A stretch of 64,000 bases of DNA, taken from NCBI RefSeq assembly GCF_026262505.1, contig NC_067205.1:3906001-3970000 (forward strand). Direction: 5' to 3'. Below, piece by piece: positions 52,524-60,043 of the stretch. This stretch comes from Trichomonas vaginalis G3. Taxonomy: Eukaryota; Parabasalia; Trichomonadida; Trichomonadidae. Within the stretch, counting starts at the first letter, position 1; every line of letters starts with the position of its first letter. Below the pieces are notes generated by a model, which saw nothing but the letters and a program-made list of their open reading frames with translations, searched no databases and was not told the origin of the DNA. The position numbers were made by a program, and so were the translations under genes.

Positions 52524-53479
52524 TCGTCATTTTCAACTTCTTTAGCATATTCGTCAGGAGTTGTCTTATATTTGTTAGGAACTGTCTTTGAAAGTATACC
52601 ACCTTGAACCTTAACAAGTTTGAAACGAGGTCTGACAATAGTCGTTTTATCTTCTGCTTGCAGTCTGTACATTTTGCCATGTTTGCCTAAAACTTCATAA
52701 TATTCTCTTGTATACTTTCTTCTATTTTTACGAACACGAATGTGAGTACCTGTCGGGTTCCCATTGTTGTCATAGTCAATAGTATTTTCATATGGGTCGC
52801 GTTTAGGTATTTCTATTTTTACTTTGTCACCTTTCTTAAGTTTGAAGCCTGGCATTCTTTCTTGTTTGTCTCTTTTGACTAAACTATTAAATATATAGTC
52901 TTTCTCTAAGTCAGGGTTGTTTTTCATTTCTTCAGGGGAATGGTTTCCCAAACCTTTTTGTTTACGGCTATTGTAAATATTTAAAACTTGTCTCATCTTT
53001 GCCATGGAGAAGTGTCTATATTTGTCGTCATATGACATTTCATTTGCTTCACCACCTTGTGGTTGATTTAAGTCTCTTAAGATTTTTATACAACTGTCAA
53101 TGACACCAAGAGCAGAATGGTTTTGGTCGACAATGAAATATTGGTTTACATTTTTTGAACGCAGATAGTTTTTAATATCGTCTGATTTGAAAGAACTTTC
53201 ACAGTCAGATGTCAGTTTTGTTGGATGGTATTTGTCAACGAATATTGTCAAAGCAGTTTTCACATCTAAAATATTTTTGGACCATAATGGTATGGCTTCA
53301 CAGTATCTTGTGTTTTGACCGACAAATATTAGCCAGTATGGAGGTCCATCTTCTCTATACCTCGGAATGTTTTCCAAGATATCCATAAACCAAGCATTTG
53401 GTGTTGAACTAAAGATTTTTATCATGAGTGCTTTCTTTGTTGCCTTAGAAACATAGGGGTCCTTGTTTGGATTCGTCAT
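52520..53479 (-). CDS. Retroviral-type integrase (rve/DDE) with C-terminal barrel
   Basis: 319 residues, intact. The core begins NAWFMDILENIP, with D in MDIL as first catalytic candidate; LTSDCESSFKS holds the second Asp; the third acidic residue probably lies in the helix following DSCIKILRDL. The C-terminal part (MPGFKLKKGDKVKIEI, YYEVLGKHGKMYRLQAEDKT) is a chromodomain or SH3-like barrel. Maverick integrases of this type insert the element with short target duplications. It diverges from the gene at 53497 across 17 bp. Confidence 0.85.
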   Translation of the reverse strand: MTNPNKDPYVSKATKKALMIKIFSSTPNAWFMDILENIPRYREDGPPYWLIFVGQNTRYCEAIPLWSKNILDVKTALTIFVDKYHPTKLTSDCESSFKSDDIKNYLRSKNVNQYFIVDQNHSALGVIDSCIKILRDLNQPQGGEANEMSYDDKYRHFSMAKMRQVLNIYNSRKQKGLGNHSPEEMKNNPDLEKDYIFNSLVKRDKQERMPGFKLKKGDKVKIEIPKRDPYENTIDYDNNGNPTGTHIRVRKNRRKYTREYYEVLGKHGKMYRLQAEDKTTIVRPRFKLVKVQGGILSKTVPNKYKTTPDEYAKEVENDD

Positions 53480-53496
53480 TTTTTAACCCATAAGAA
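53480..53496. promoter_or_regulatory. Compact divergent promoter, integrase/structural gene
   Basis: Seventeen bases beginning TTTTTTAACCCATAAGA between the two ATGs. Confidence 0.45.
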
Positions 53497-53865
53497 ATGG
53501 GTTTATTTGGCGCATTAGCAGGAGTTGCATCTAGATTTTTACCCGCAGTGGGAACAATAGCCAGAGGTGCGTTTGGAATTGGAAGGAAGATTTTGAGTAC
53601 ATTAGGTATACTGAAAGAGAAAGCACAACCTATTATACAAACTGTACAGAAAGGTTGGGAGGTAGCACGAGATGCAACAAATCTTATTCCAAATCCTGAA
53701 ACAAGAGGAAAAGTTCAAGGATGGATGGACAATGTAGGAAGAGAAGCAGGAAACTACTATAACAAAGCAAATGACTACTATAACCAAGCAGGGCACTATA
53801 TGGACCAAGGTGAAAGATTCTTTAACAGAGGATATAACCATGCCACAACAGTGGGTAAACAATAA
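53497..53865 (+). CDS. Amphipathic, Ala/Gly-rich virion-type protein
   Basis: 122 residues. The N-terminus MGLFGALAGVASRFLPAVG is a hydrophobic helix whose Gly2..Ala6 fits a myristoylation signal; then a basic amphipathic stretch and a Tyr/Asn-rich tail with YYNKANDYYNQAGHYMDQG repeats. It resembles the start of the core-like protein of element 1 (12776) and the small protein at 50128. A membrane-penetration or core role is inferred. Confidence 0.5.
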   Translation: MGLFGALAGVASRFLPAVGTIARGAFGIGRKILSTLGILKEKAQPIIQTVQKGWEVARDATNLIPNPETRGKVQGWMDNVGREAGNYYNKANDYYNQAGHYMDQGERFFNRGYNHATTVGKQ

Positions 53866-53918
53866 CCAACCTCAACCGCCTCAAACGTGGGGAATGTAAA
53901 TTTTTTTACTGAGATGAA

Positions 53919-54074
53919 ATGAACAATACAGCATTGAGACAAATGGGTTCAAGATGGATTTGTCGACTTCCAGCAGTTACACAACCACGTGTTTGTCAAG
54001 TCCTCCCTATACCTCAGGAAGTTTTAGACCGACTTAAAAAACCTCAACAACCAGTTGAAAACAAACCAAACTAA
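53919..54074 (+). CDS. Small basic protein
   Basis: 51 residues with two Cys and many Pro/Gln (SRWICRLPAVTQPRVCQVLP). It has the leader TTTTTACTGAGATGAAATG, the same string as the next gene, which supports translation. No family recognised. Confidence 0.45.
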   Translation: MNNTALRQMGSRWICRLPAVTQPRVCQVLPIPQEVLDRLKKPQQPVENKPN

Positions 54075-54093
54075 AATTTTTTACTGAGATGAA

Positions 54094-54678
54094 ATGACCG
54101 AAGAAGTTGAAACGGTAGATTTGACACCACAAACAAAAAGTTCAGAACCATTGTCAAAACCTGTCAAAGAACTTACAGATGAAGAGAAAAATTCAATAAT
54201 AGAAAGTGCCAGGTCTGGAAATACAAACCCTAACTATAAAGTCACTTTTCATAGAAATGGAACGGCTAGTATCTCAAAAAAGAAACAGACTCTCACAAAT
54301 AAAATATTGAAGTCTGAAGGAGCTTTCGAGACAACAGATGGAAAAGTTTACTTCACTGACCAACAGTTCATTATAGAACATCTCATTGACTTAGAGTCGA
54401 AATATTCTAAACTTTACAACAAACACAAAAAGTTGAAAGGAAAACAAAGACAGATGGCATATGATATTTACGAAGATGTTGACGACACAACCATACCTGC
54501 AAGTGAGGTAAAGTCAGAGGAACCGAAAAGTGACGAAAAACCAATAGAAGAAGGGAAGCCAAAAACTGAAGATAAACCAAAACCAAAGGTTAGTTTCAAT
54601 ACTAAACCAAGTCAACCTTCATTAGCTGGTATGGGTTGGCGTCAAAGGCTTCTGGTAGCTGGTGGTTATGTTAAGTAA
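54094..54678 (+). CDS. Unknown protein with coiled coil and acidic linker
   Basis: 194 residues: a disordered acidic N-terminus, a middle with TFHRNGTASISKKKQTLTNK, a helix-rich part (FIIEHLIDLESKYSKLYNK), a Lys/Glu/Pro-rich linker and a short C-terminal end GMGWRQRLLVAGGYVK. The layout suits a scaffold or a protein cleaved in assembly; that is inference. The leader repeats that of 53919. Confidence 0.5.
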   Translation: MTEEVETVDLTPQTKSSEPLSKPVKELTDEEKNSIIESARSGNTNPNYKVTFHRNGTASISKKKQTLTNKILKSEGAFETTDGKVYFTDQQFIIEHLIDLESKYSKLYNKHKKLKGKQRQMAYDIYEDVDDTTIPASEVKSEEPKSDEKPIEEGKPKTEDKPKPKVSFNTKPSQPSLAGMGWRQRLLVAGGYVK

Positions 54679-54724
54679 AGGAAAAAACATTTTTCAAAAA
54701 AAATATTTTTTTATTTTATTTGAA

Positions 54725-55309
54725 ATGTACGCTGAGTTTGTTGGAACAGACCGTTGGAAAACTTGTTTGTTAGATGAGAAATATGAAATTCACTGTTGTG
54801 AGTCATTTGAAGTCAGAAACAAAAAGACAAAAAGAGTTTTAAGCGAATGGGAGCAAAATGACGGATATGCTAGGATGAGGATTGGTGGAAAACACTATCT
54901 TAAACATGTTGTCATTGCAACTCATTTTATACCAAACCCTAACAATTTACCTTTTGTAGACCATATAAACCGTATAAGAAACGACAATAGACTTGAAAAC
55001 TTACGTTGGGTCACTTGTTCTGAAAACAATAAGAACAAAAGCAAATTTAGAGATATTGTATTCGAATTTGTCGACGAACTAGAAGATGAAGCAATTGAAA
55101 TTACAGACTATGGTAAGCATACGTTTGAGTTTTACTACTATAGCGAAGAACAGGACTCTTTCTACCTTTATACCGGCGTAAACTATAGGAAATTACAAGT
55201 ATGTTTTACTAAGGAAGGCTGTGCTTATGTAAACGCTAGAGATACAGATGGAAAATACATTAGACTATATCTTAACAAATTCAAGAAGCTATATGGCATA
55301 CCATTTTAA
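54725..55309 (+). CDS. HNH homing-type endonuclease, homologue of 3726-4310
   Basis: 194 residues, start chosen to match the element-1 copy (MYAEFVG-x-DRW) after a T-rich leader; open sequence upstream to 54662 is leader. The HNH core FVDHINRIRNDNRLENLRW is intact. About 90% identical to the element-1 copy, closer than most shared genes, which fits recent homing or exchange between elements. Confidence 0.85.
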   Translation: MYAEFVGTDRWKTCLLDEKYEIHCCESFEVRNKKTKRVLSEWEQNDGYARMRIGGKHYLKHVVIATHFIPNPNNLPFVDHINRIRNDNRLENLRWVTCSENNKNKSKFRDIVFEFVDELEDEAIEITDYGKHTFEFYYYSEEQDSFYLYTGVNYRKLQVCFTKEGCAYVNARDTDGKYIRLYLNKFKKLYGIPF

Positions 55310-55345
55310 AACGTTTTTAAAACAATATATTTTTACATATATAAA

Positions 55346-55513
55346 ATGCTTCAGGTTGAAAAACAAAGAACAAAAGTAGCAGATACAAAACCGTTAGACT
55401 ATATCTTTACAAATGCCGGTAGAAATATTTCAGATGAAGAAATTTTATCTCGAATTGTCTTTCATATACAACTACGGAAAAGTGCTGAAAAAGTATTGAA
55501 AAATAATGTTTAG
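55346..55513 (+). CDS. Short paralogue of a capsid-like protein N-terminus
   Basis: 55 residues. MLQVEKQRTKVADTKPLDYI matches the start of the protein at 50373-51221 (MLPIEKENSRVATTKPLDEL) and then diverges. It has a full compact leader (TATTTTTACATATATAAA). It may be a gene fragment left by recombination or a small competing form; broken or whole cannot be told. Confidence 0.4.
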   Translation: MLQVEKQRTKVADTKPLDYIFTNAGRNISDEEILSRIVFHIQLRKSAEKVLKNNV

Positions 55514-55560
55514 GTGAAGAGGTGAGATTTCACCCGTTTTCTCACCTGTTTTCTCACCCG
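55512..55560. terminator. GGTGA-type 3'-end hairpin
   Basis: AGGTGAAGAGGTGAGATTT opposed by CACCTGTTTTCTCACC, starting at the stop codon of the short gene. It is the only GGTGA-type hairpin in element 3. Downstream, 55610-55720 has two more hairpins (GAGGTGGAGCC..GGCTCGACCTC and CAACCCGC..GCGGGTTG). Confidence 0.5.
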
Positions 55561-55835
55561 TTGAATTTTCATGAATTTTGTGCTGAATTCGACAAAAATG
55601 AGTTTTTGGTTGAAAAAAGAGGTGGAGCCAAAAGTGGCTCGACCTCAAAACAAGCATTTTGTGAAGAATATACCAACCCGCGGAAAACAGCGGGTTGCTT
55701 TTTATACAAAATTCAACAGGTGAATTTTCATGAATTTCCTTAAGATAGAAAAAATAAAACTAACTTTATTTTTTTTAAGTTTGGTCATCCTTCACTGTAT
55801 GACAAATATACTATATTTTACTTAAAAATATGCAA

Positions 55836-55917
55836 GCGGCTCATAGCTCAGTGGTATGGGCTACCTCGTTAAAGGCGTCGAAGACCTCGGTTCAAATCCC
55901 GATTCGCGCAGGTTTTT
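55836..55917 (+). ncRNA. tRNA-like Pol III unit
   Basis: TAGCTCAGTGG (55844-55854) fits the A box and GGTTCAAATCC (55889-55899) the B box; T6 follows at 55913. A 4-bp D-stem (GCTC/GGGC) forms, and a GTT anticodon-like triplet lies in a short loop, but acceptor, anticodon and T stems are imperfect. A decayed tRNA or tRNA-derived RNA; parallel to 2070-2149. A long-type promoter block (55735-55790) lies just upstream with no gene attached. Confidence 0.4.
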
Positions 55918-55948
55918 TCCTTTTATGCAGTGAAATTTCATGTACATA

Positions 55949-56070
55949 GGTTACTTTGGTGTTAGACCCTAGTGAAGAAAATAGAACGATATAAGTTTAC
56001 ATTTGTAAGGTTACTTTGGTGTTAGACCCTAGTGAAGAAAATAGAACGATAGGAGTTTACATTTGTAAAG
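55949..56070. repeat. 60-bp direct repeat, two copies
   Basis: GGTTACTTTGGTGTTAGACC at 55949 and again at 56009, nearly identical over 60 bases, before the first iteron array. Confidence 0.7.
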
Positions 56071-56106
56071 TTGGACGATAAAAATCTCTGCTACTGTCAG
56101 TAAAAG

Positions 56107-56656
56107 TACTGCTTCAGAACAATATTTGTACTGCTTCAGAACAATACTTGTACTGTTTCAGAGCAATACTTGTACTGTTTCAGAGCAATACTTGTACTGT
56201 TTCAGAGCAATACTTGTACTGTTTCAGAACAATACTTGTACTGTTTCAGAGCAATACTTGTACTGTTTCAGAACAATACTTGTACTGTTTCAGAACAAAG
56301 TTCTGAAAAAGCTCTCAATTTGTGAGAAAAATTTTCTGTTTCAGAACAATATTTGTACTGTTTCAGAACAATATTTGTACTGTTTCAGAACAATATTTGT
56401 ACTGTTTCAGAACAATATTTGTACTGTTTCAGAACAATATTTGTACTGTTTCAGAACAATATTTGTACTGTTTCAGAGCAATATTTGTACTGTTTCAGAA
56501 CAATACTTGTACTGTTTCAAGACAATATTTGTACTGTTTCAAGACAATATTTGTACTGTTTCAAGACAATATTTGTACTGTTTCAAGACAATATTTGTAC
56601 TGTTTCAAGACAATATTTGTACTGTTTCAGAACAATACTTGCACTGCTTCAGAACA
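56107..56656. repeat. Iteron-like array 1: about 24 direct repeats of 22 bp
   Basis: Consensus TACTGTTTCAGAACAATATT plus TG; nine units (56107-56304), a spacer with TCTCA-ATTTG-TGAGA nested in GTTCTGAAA/TTTCAGAAC (56300-56347), then about 15 units. Some later units have TTTCAAGACAA. The strict 22-bp period puts each unit on the same DNA face. The array runs directly into an ATG at 56657. All three frames are open because the unit has no stop, but this is not coding. Confidence 0.9.
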
Positions 56657-56823
56657 ATGTCCGACGTACCACCAACCCAGTCTATTCCCAAACCAAATCG
56701 AAGAGAGACCAAGAGTTCGAAGAAGGTCTGAACCGCTTACGCAAAGAGTATGCTACAGCTCCAATTGAGAGAAAGTTGTTCCCGGACCCAAAAATATATT
56801 TTAGGGTAGAAGGGTATATCTAA
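56657..56823 (+). pseudogene. Short gene after iteron array 1
   Basis: ATG immediately after the last repeat opens MSDVPPTQSIPKP, the same beginning as at 60481 after array 2. The region continues with helical coding-like sequence (GLNRLRKEYATAPIERKLFP) up to a hairpin. Looks broken, about one break. Confidence 0.35.
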
Positions 56824-56850
56824 CCTCTTTTCTAACCTCTTTTCTACCCT
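56803..56850. terminator. GGTAGA-type 3'-end hairpin
   Basis: AGGGTAGAAGGGTATATCT opposed by AACCTCTTTTCTACCCT. Duplicated 86 bp downstream. Confidence 0.5.
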
Positions 56851-56888
56851 CTTGAATTTTCATGAAATTTACACCAAAAATATATTTT

Positions 56889-56936
56889 AGGGTAGAAGGG
56901 TATATCTAACCTCTTTTCTAACCTCTTTTCTACCCT
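56889..56936. terminator. GGTAGA-type 3'-end hairpin, direct duplicate
   Basis: Same sequence as 56803-56850, together with the preceding CCAAAAATATATTTT; a tandem duplication of the whole hairpin. Confidence 0.5.
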
Positions 56937-57020
56937 CTTGAATTTGTCATGAGTTTTCCCGAAATAAAAAATAAAGTTGGTTTTTTTAAAAAAATATTTT
57001 TTTATTTTTATTGTAAGAAC

Positions 57021-57935
57021 ATGTTAGCAACAACAGCACCAAACTCTTTAGTCATGAACCCAACTTCAATGTTAGTAGAGATGAAAAGCTTCATTCCTTC
57101 TTCATATACTTTCGAAACAACAATCCAGAAGATAAAGCAAGAACTTCTCCAAGGAGATTTAGATTGCACTGCGAAAGATGAAACAAATGAACAGTATCTT
57201 TATGAAATGCAGGATATTATTGACCATCTACCTAAACTTCCTGAAATCCAACAACAAAAGCTCACTATTCCAGAATTCGACGAAATAGAAGTCAAAGCAA
57301 CTGACTCAGTAGAAATAAAGAAGTTCATACGAAAGGTTAACTATGAGTTTCTTGGATTTCATTGCAACCACAAAGTCATGGACAAAGATTGCGATATGGT
57401 ATATAAGAACATCTCTGACATATACAAATCTGGGGAGTTTAAGACCTACGACAACTTTGTTTCGTTAGTTGCAAAATGTGTATGGCAGATAAGAGATAAA
57501 GATAGAAGAGGTAAGGTATGGAATGAACAGATAAAACCCGCAACTTTTGAGTTAAAGAGAGCAATTGACGCCTTAGTCATACTAGCAGGTAAGATTTCAA
57601 TGTACAATGCTAAAATGAACCCACAATGTTCTAAATGTAAAGCAGCAATGAGGAAATATAACTACTCCGTCAAAGAGATAGAACGTATGCGAAACGACTA
57701 TGCTGACTTAAAGAGGGAGGCAGAGAAACCAGCAGAAGATAAAATGGACATGTTGACATTTCTAAACAAAAACTATCCAACAGCTGACGATTTCCTTCTT
57801 TCAGATGTCAAGAAGAAATATAAAGAAACCTTCGGCATTGTTAAAACATTCGATGTACTGACAGAAGAAATAGAAGCTACGAAATTGTTTAGAATTTCAC
57901 GAATTCACAATGTTTACCATGTAAAACGGTTATAA
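57021..57935 (+). CDS. CxxC/coiled-coil protein, homologue of 2455-3417
   Basis: 304 residues; start at ATGTTAGCAACAACAGC after ATTTTTATTGTAAGAAC, the long promoter type. Open sequence back to 56949 crosses the leader and is not preferred. Conserved CNHKVMDKDCD and PQCSKCKA may bind metal; a coiled coil with Lys/Glu follows. Strong conservation between elements indicates an essential element function that is not identified. Confidence 0.65.
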   Translation: MLATTAPNSLVMNPTSMLVEMKSFIPSSYTFETTIQKIKQELLQGDLDCTAKDETNEQYLYEMQDIIDHLPKLPEIQQQKLTIPEFDEIEVKATDSVEIKKFIRKVNYEFLGFHCNHKVMDKDCDMVYKNISDIYKSGEFKTYDNFVSLVAKCVWQIRDKDRRGKVWNEQIKPATFELKRAIDALVILAGKISMYNAKMNPQCSKCKAAMRKYNYSVKEIERMRNDYADLKREAEKPAEDKMDMLTFLNKNYPTADDFLLSDVKKKYKETFGIVKTFDVLTEEIEATKLFRISRIHNVYHVKRL

Positions 57936-57942
57936 AATAACT

Positions 57943-57990
57943 GGGGTAGAAAAGAGGGTAGAAAAGAGGGTATATCTAACCTTCTACCCT
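57943..57990. terminator. GGTAGA-type 3'-end hairpin
   Basis: GGGGTAGAAAAGAGGGTAG opposed by ATCTAACCTTCTACCC, eight bases after the CxxC gene stop. Confidence 0.5.
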
Positions 57991-58034
57991 AAAATATATT
58001 TTTATTGAAAAATGACCAAATTTCATGAATTTCC

Positions 58035-58108
58035 TTAAGATAGAAAAAATAAAATTAACGCTAGTTTTTTATAAAATATTTTTTTTATTTTGTATGTAAG
58101 AACAGGAA
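58035..58108 (+). promoter_or_regulatory. Long-type element promoter before the KilA-N/GIY-YIG gene
   Basis: CTTAAGATAGAAAAAATAAA, TTAACGCTAG, a T-rich tract and GTATGTAAGAACA before ATG. Confidence 0.5.
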
Positions 58109-58723
58109 ATGACAAACACTGAGTTTGAAACAGTTAAAAAGATAGACAATGAGACCAAAGTGGTTAGAATAGGTGATTTAAACGTAAGATACTCAAAGAA
58201 ATACAAGAAATATTCTTTGTCAGACATTTTAACACTATCTGAAGGAAAGAAAGCACACGACTGGGTTAAAAATGCTTCTACTCAGAAAATTTTGACAAGA
58301 AATCCTGAGCTTATGATATCGGTAAGATTCTATGGAACAAGAGCATATCTCATCGACAAAAGTCTTATACCAGTAGTTTTGTTCTGGATTGACCCAGTTG
58401 TTGGATATAACTTCATAACATATGGTTCGTTCGACTCAGAACGTTGCAGTGAAGGCTTACTTTACATCGTTCAGAAACCGAAGGACTTCAATACAAAGAG
58501 ATATAAGATAGGAAGAACATATAATATAACTCAAAGATATGACAGTATAGTCAATAGAGTTAAGGTTGTGTTCGTTAACGATATGAGAGCTGCTGAAACA
58601 GAACTACTTGAAAAGTTTGAGAAAATGTATGGTGCTCCCACGAGAGGTAAAGAAACGTTTGAAGTAGATGAGATAGATAAAGCTATAAAAGTATTTGACG
58701 AAGTTGCTGAAAAATACATGTAA
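58109..58723 (+). CDS. KilA-N plus GIY-YIG (T5orf172/MUG113-like) protein
   Basis: 204 residues. Residues about 10-95 resemble a KilA-N domain (YSLSDILTLSEGKKAHDWVK, FYGTRAYLIDKSLI); 110-200 resemble the T5orf172/MUG113 branch of GIY-YIG nucleases (LLYIVQKP, YKIGRT-x-NITQRYD, ETELLEKFEKMYG). Such fusions occur in large DNA viruses and behave like mobile endonucleases or regulators. The gene is flanked by about 85-bp direct repeats (57908-57996 and 58731-58815), which points to insertion as a unit. No equivalent in the visible part of element 1. Confidence 0.7.
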   Translation: MTNTEFETVKKIDNETKVVRIGDLNVRYSKKYKKYSLSDILTLSEGKKAHDWVKNASTQKILTRNPELMISVRFYGTRAYLIDKSLIPVVLFWIDPVVGYNFITYGSFDSERCSEGLLYIVQKPKDFNTKRYKIGRTYNITQRYDSIVNRVKVVFVNDMRAAETELLEKFEKMYGAPTRGKETFEVDEIDKAIKVFDEVAEKYM

Positions 58724-58730
58724 AAATAAC

Positions 58731-58815
58731 GTTTACCATGTAAAACGCTTATAAAATAACTGGGGTAGAAAAGAGGGTAGAAAACAGGTTAGATATACCC
58801 TTCTACCCTAAAATA
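58731..58815. repeat. Direct repeat of the CxxC gene end plus hairpin
   Basis: Repeats the last codons of the CxxC gene (GTTTACCATGTAAAACG) and its GGTAGA-type hairpin (58762-58809), now placed after the KilA-N/GIY-YIG gene. Confidence 0.65.
58762..58809. terminator. GGTAGA-type 3'-end hairpin
   Basis: GGGGTAGAAAAGAGGGTAG opposed by TTAGATATACCCTTCTACCC, 39 bases after the stop of the KilA-N/GIY-YIG gene. Part of the direct repeat above. Confidence 0.5.
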
Positions 58816-58862
58816 TATTTTTATTGAATTCAGCACAAAAATCTGAGTAAAATGGCATAAGA

Positions 58863-59084
58863 TTGCTTTCCTCGGAAAAACCGAGAGAAGAGATTCCGTA
58901 CGAAAACAGTGAAATTTCTCTAGACCGACTTCCTTCGGTCTTGCATAAAACTCATGAAAATCGTGAAAAATTGCGACCCAGACTTTTATCTGGGTCGCCA
59001 AAACTCTATGAAAACAGTGAAGAACAGCGAGTAGGTAAGAAACCCCAGTCGCCAAAACTCTATGAAAATCATGAATTTCCTTAA
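58863..59084 (+). repeat. Cluster of palindromic coding modules
   Basis: Four modules of about 48-55 bp, each a DNA hairpin followed by a tail such as CTATGAAAACAGTGAA. Hairpins: CTCGG-AAAAA-CCGAG (near 58875), AGACCGA..TCGGTCT (58921-58940) and CGACCCAGA..TCTGGGTCG (58975-58998); the fourth (59025-59048) is weak. One frame stays open through all of them, repeating P-x-LYEN-x-E (EIPYENSE, KTHENREK, PKLYENSE, PKLYENHE). The same modules lie inside the KilA-N coding regions of both elements. This reading may not be translated here. Confidence 0.65.
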
Positions 59085-59147
59085 GATAGAAAAAATAACG
59101 CTAATTTTATTTTTTTTTATTTTTTTATTTTGTATGTAAAGACAGAT
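59084..59147 (+). promoter_or_regulatory. Long-type element promoter before the KilA-N gene
   Basis: AAGATAGAAAAAATAACGC, a T-rich tract and GTATGTAAAGACAGAT before ATG; almost the same as element 1 at 1548-1612. Confidence 0.55.
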
Positions 59148-59954
59148 ATGTCAACAACAGAGAACACAACAACAGTTATAGTCCATGAAGCCATAGATGA
59201 AGAATACGAGTACATACAGTTTAACAAACAGTTACGTCTCATTCGTTCGGTCAAAGATGACATGTACCAAATGCAAAGTATTTTGAATGCTCTTCGTTCT
59301 ACAAAGCAAGCACGTCATTGGTTTGAAAACCAACAGACAAAAGAACTTTTAGAAGAATTTCCTCATATGTTTGCGACCGGTAGAAAACCGCGGGTCGAGA
59401 TTCCGTACGAAAATCGTCAAAATTTGCCAAATGGTTTGAGAGGTTGGTATGTACATAGACTTCTTGTAAATGCTGTTGCAATGTGGGCTTCACCTCGTTA
59501 CGCTTGTTATATTTTCATGATGTTAGATGAAATTCATAGACAAGAACGTGAAGAGCTAGAGAACAAGCTTGAAGCAAAAGACAAAAACATACAGAAAAGA
59601 ATACCACGTTCGGTACCAAAAGGAAAGGAAAAGAACTATAAGTATATGATTTACACTGAAGAGATGGAAAATGAAGAAGATAAAGATATGGTTATGTTGC
59701 ATTTAGTCAGAAGAAACAACAAAAGCTTTTACGACTTAGCTAAGATTTACAAATCTGACAGAAATTGGTTCTATCGCGAAAACTTACCGATTTCAATGAC
59801 ACCGAATGAAGATGTGAAACAAATAGTTCAAGATACTTTACCTCAAACACACTATGATATTAAAGGTTGTACAATACTTACCTTCAAAGAAGATTTGCCA
59901 TTGTTAAAGGAAAAAATAACAGAGTATTTTGACAACTTCAAACAAGCAGAGTAA
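59148..59954 (+). CDS. KilA-N family regulator-like protein
   Basis: 268 residues, intact. Start at ATGTCAACAACAG; the TTG 18 bases upstream lies in the leader. KilA-N-like segment about residues 65-140 (LPNGLRGWYVHRLLVNAVAM, SPRYACYIFMMLDEIHRQE), coiled coil 140-155, then a conserved C-terminal domain (KRIPRSVPKGKEK, MVMLHLVRRNNKSFYDLAKI, TLPQTHYDIKGCTILTF). Probably a DNA-binding regulator, and a natural candidate to bind the adjacent iteron array. The segment KPRVEIPYENRQN before LPNGLRG is a palindromic module differing from element 1's. Confidence 0.7.
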   Translation: MSTTENTTTVIVHEAIDEEYEYIQFNKQLRLIRSVKDDMYQMQSILNALRSTKQARHWFENQQTKELLEEFPHMFATGRKPRVEIPYENRQNLPNGLRGWYVHRLLVNAVAMWASPRYACYIFMMLDEIHRQEREELENKLEAKDKNIQKRIPRSVPKGKEKNYKYMIYTEEMENEEDKDMVMLHLVRRNNKSFYDLAKIYKSDRNWFYRENLPISMTPNEDVKQIVQDTLPQTHYDIKGCTILTFKEDLPLLKEKITEYFDNFKQAE

Positions 59955-59956
59955 AT

Positions 59957-60043
59957 GAACCATTTATTTTTACGCTTGACTTCAGATGGCTCAGGTAGCT
60001 CTATAAGGTAAATTGCCTCATCTGCTGGGTCTATGTCGGTCAT
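59957..60043 (-). pseudogene. Short reading outward from iteron array 2
   Basis: Starts MTDIDPADEAIYLIELPEPS directly beside the array and runs into the 3' end of the KilA-N gene. Probably a gene remnant; low confidence. Confidence 0.25.

Noticed and set aside
55836-55917. Standard tRNA-Asn
   Set aside because: A GTT triplet is present, but acceptor, anticodon and T stems do not pair; kept only as a tRNA-like unit.
56126-56823. Long overlapping frames rich in FRTIFVLFQ
   Set aside because: They exist in all three frames because a 22-bp unit without stops is repeated; this is repeat DNA.
59131-59140. GTATGT before KilA-N starts as a 5' splice site
   Set aside because: It matches the trichomonad GTAYGT donor, but no ACTAACACACAG acceptor follows; better explained as a promoter block.
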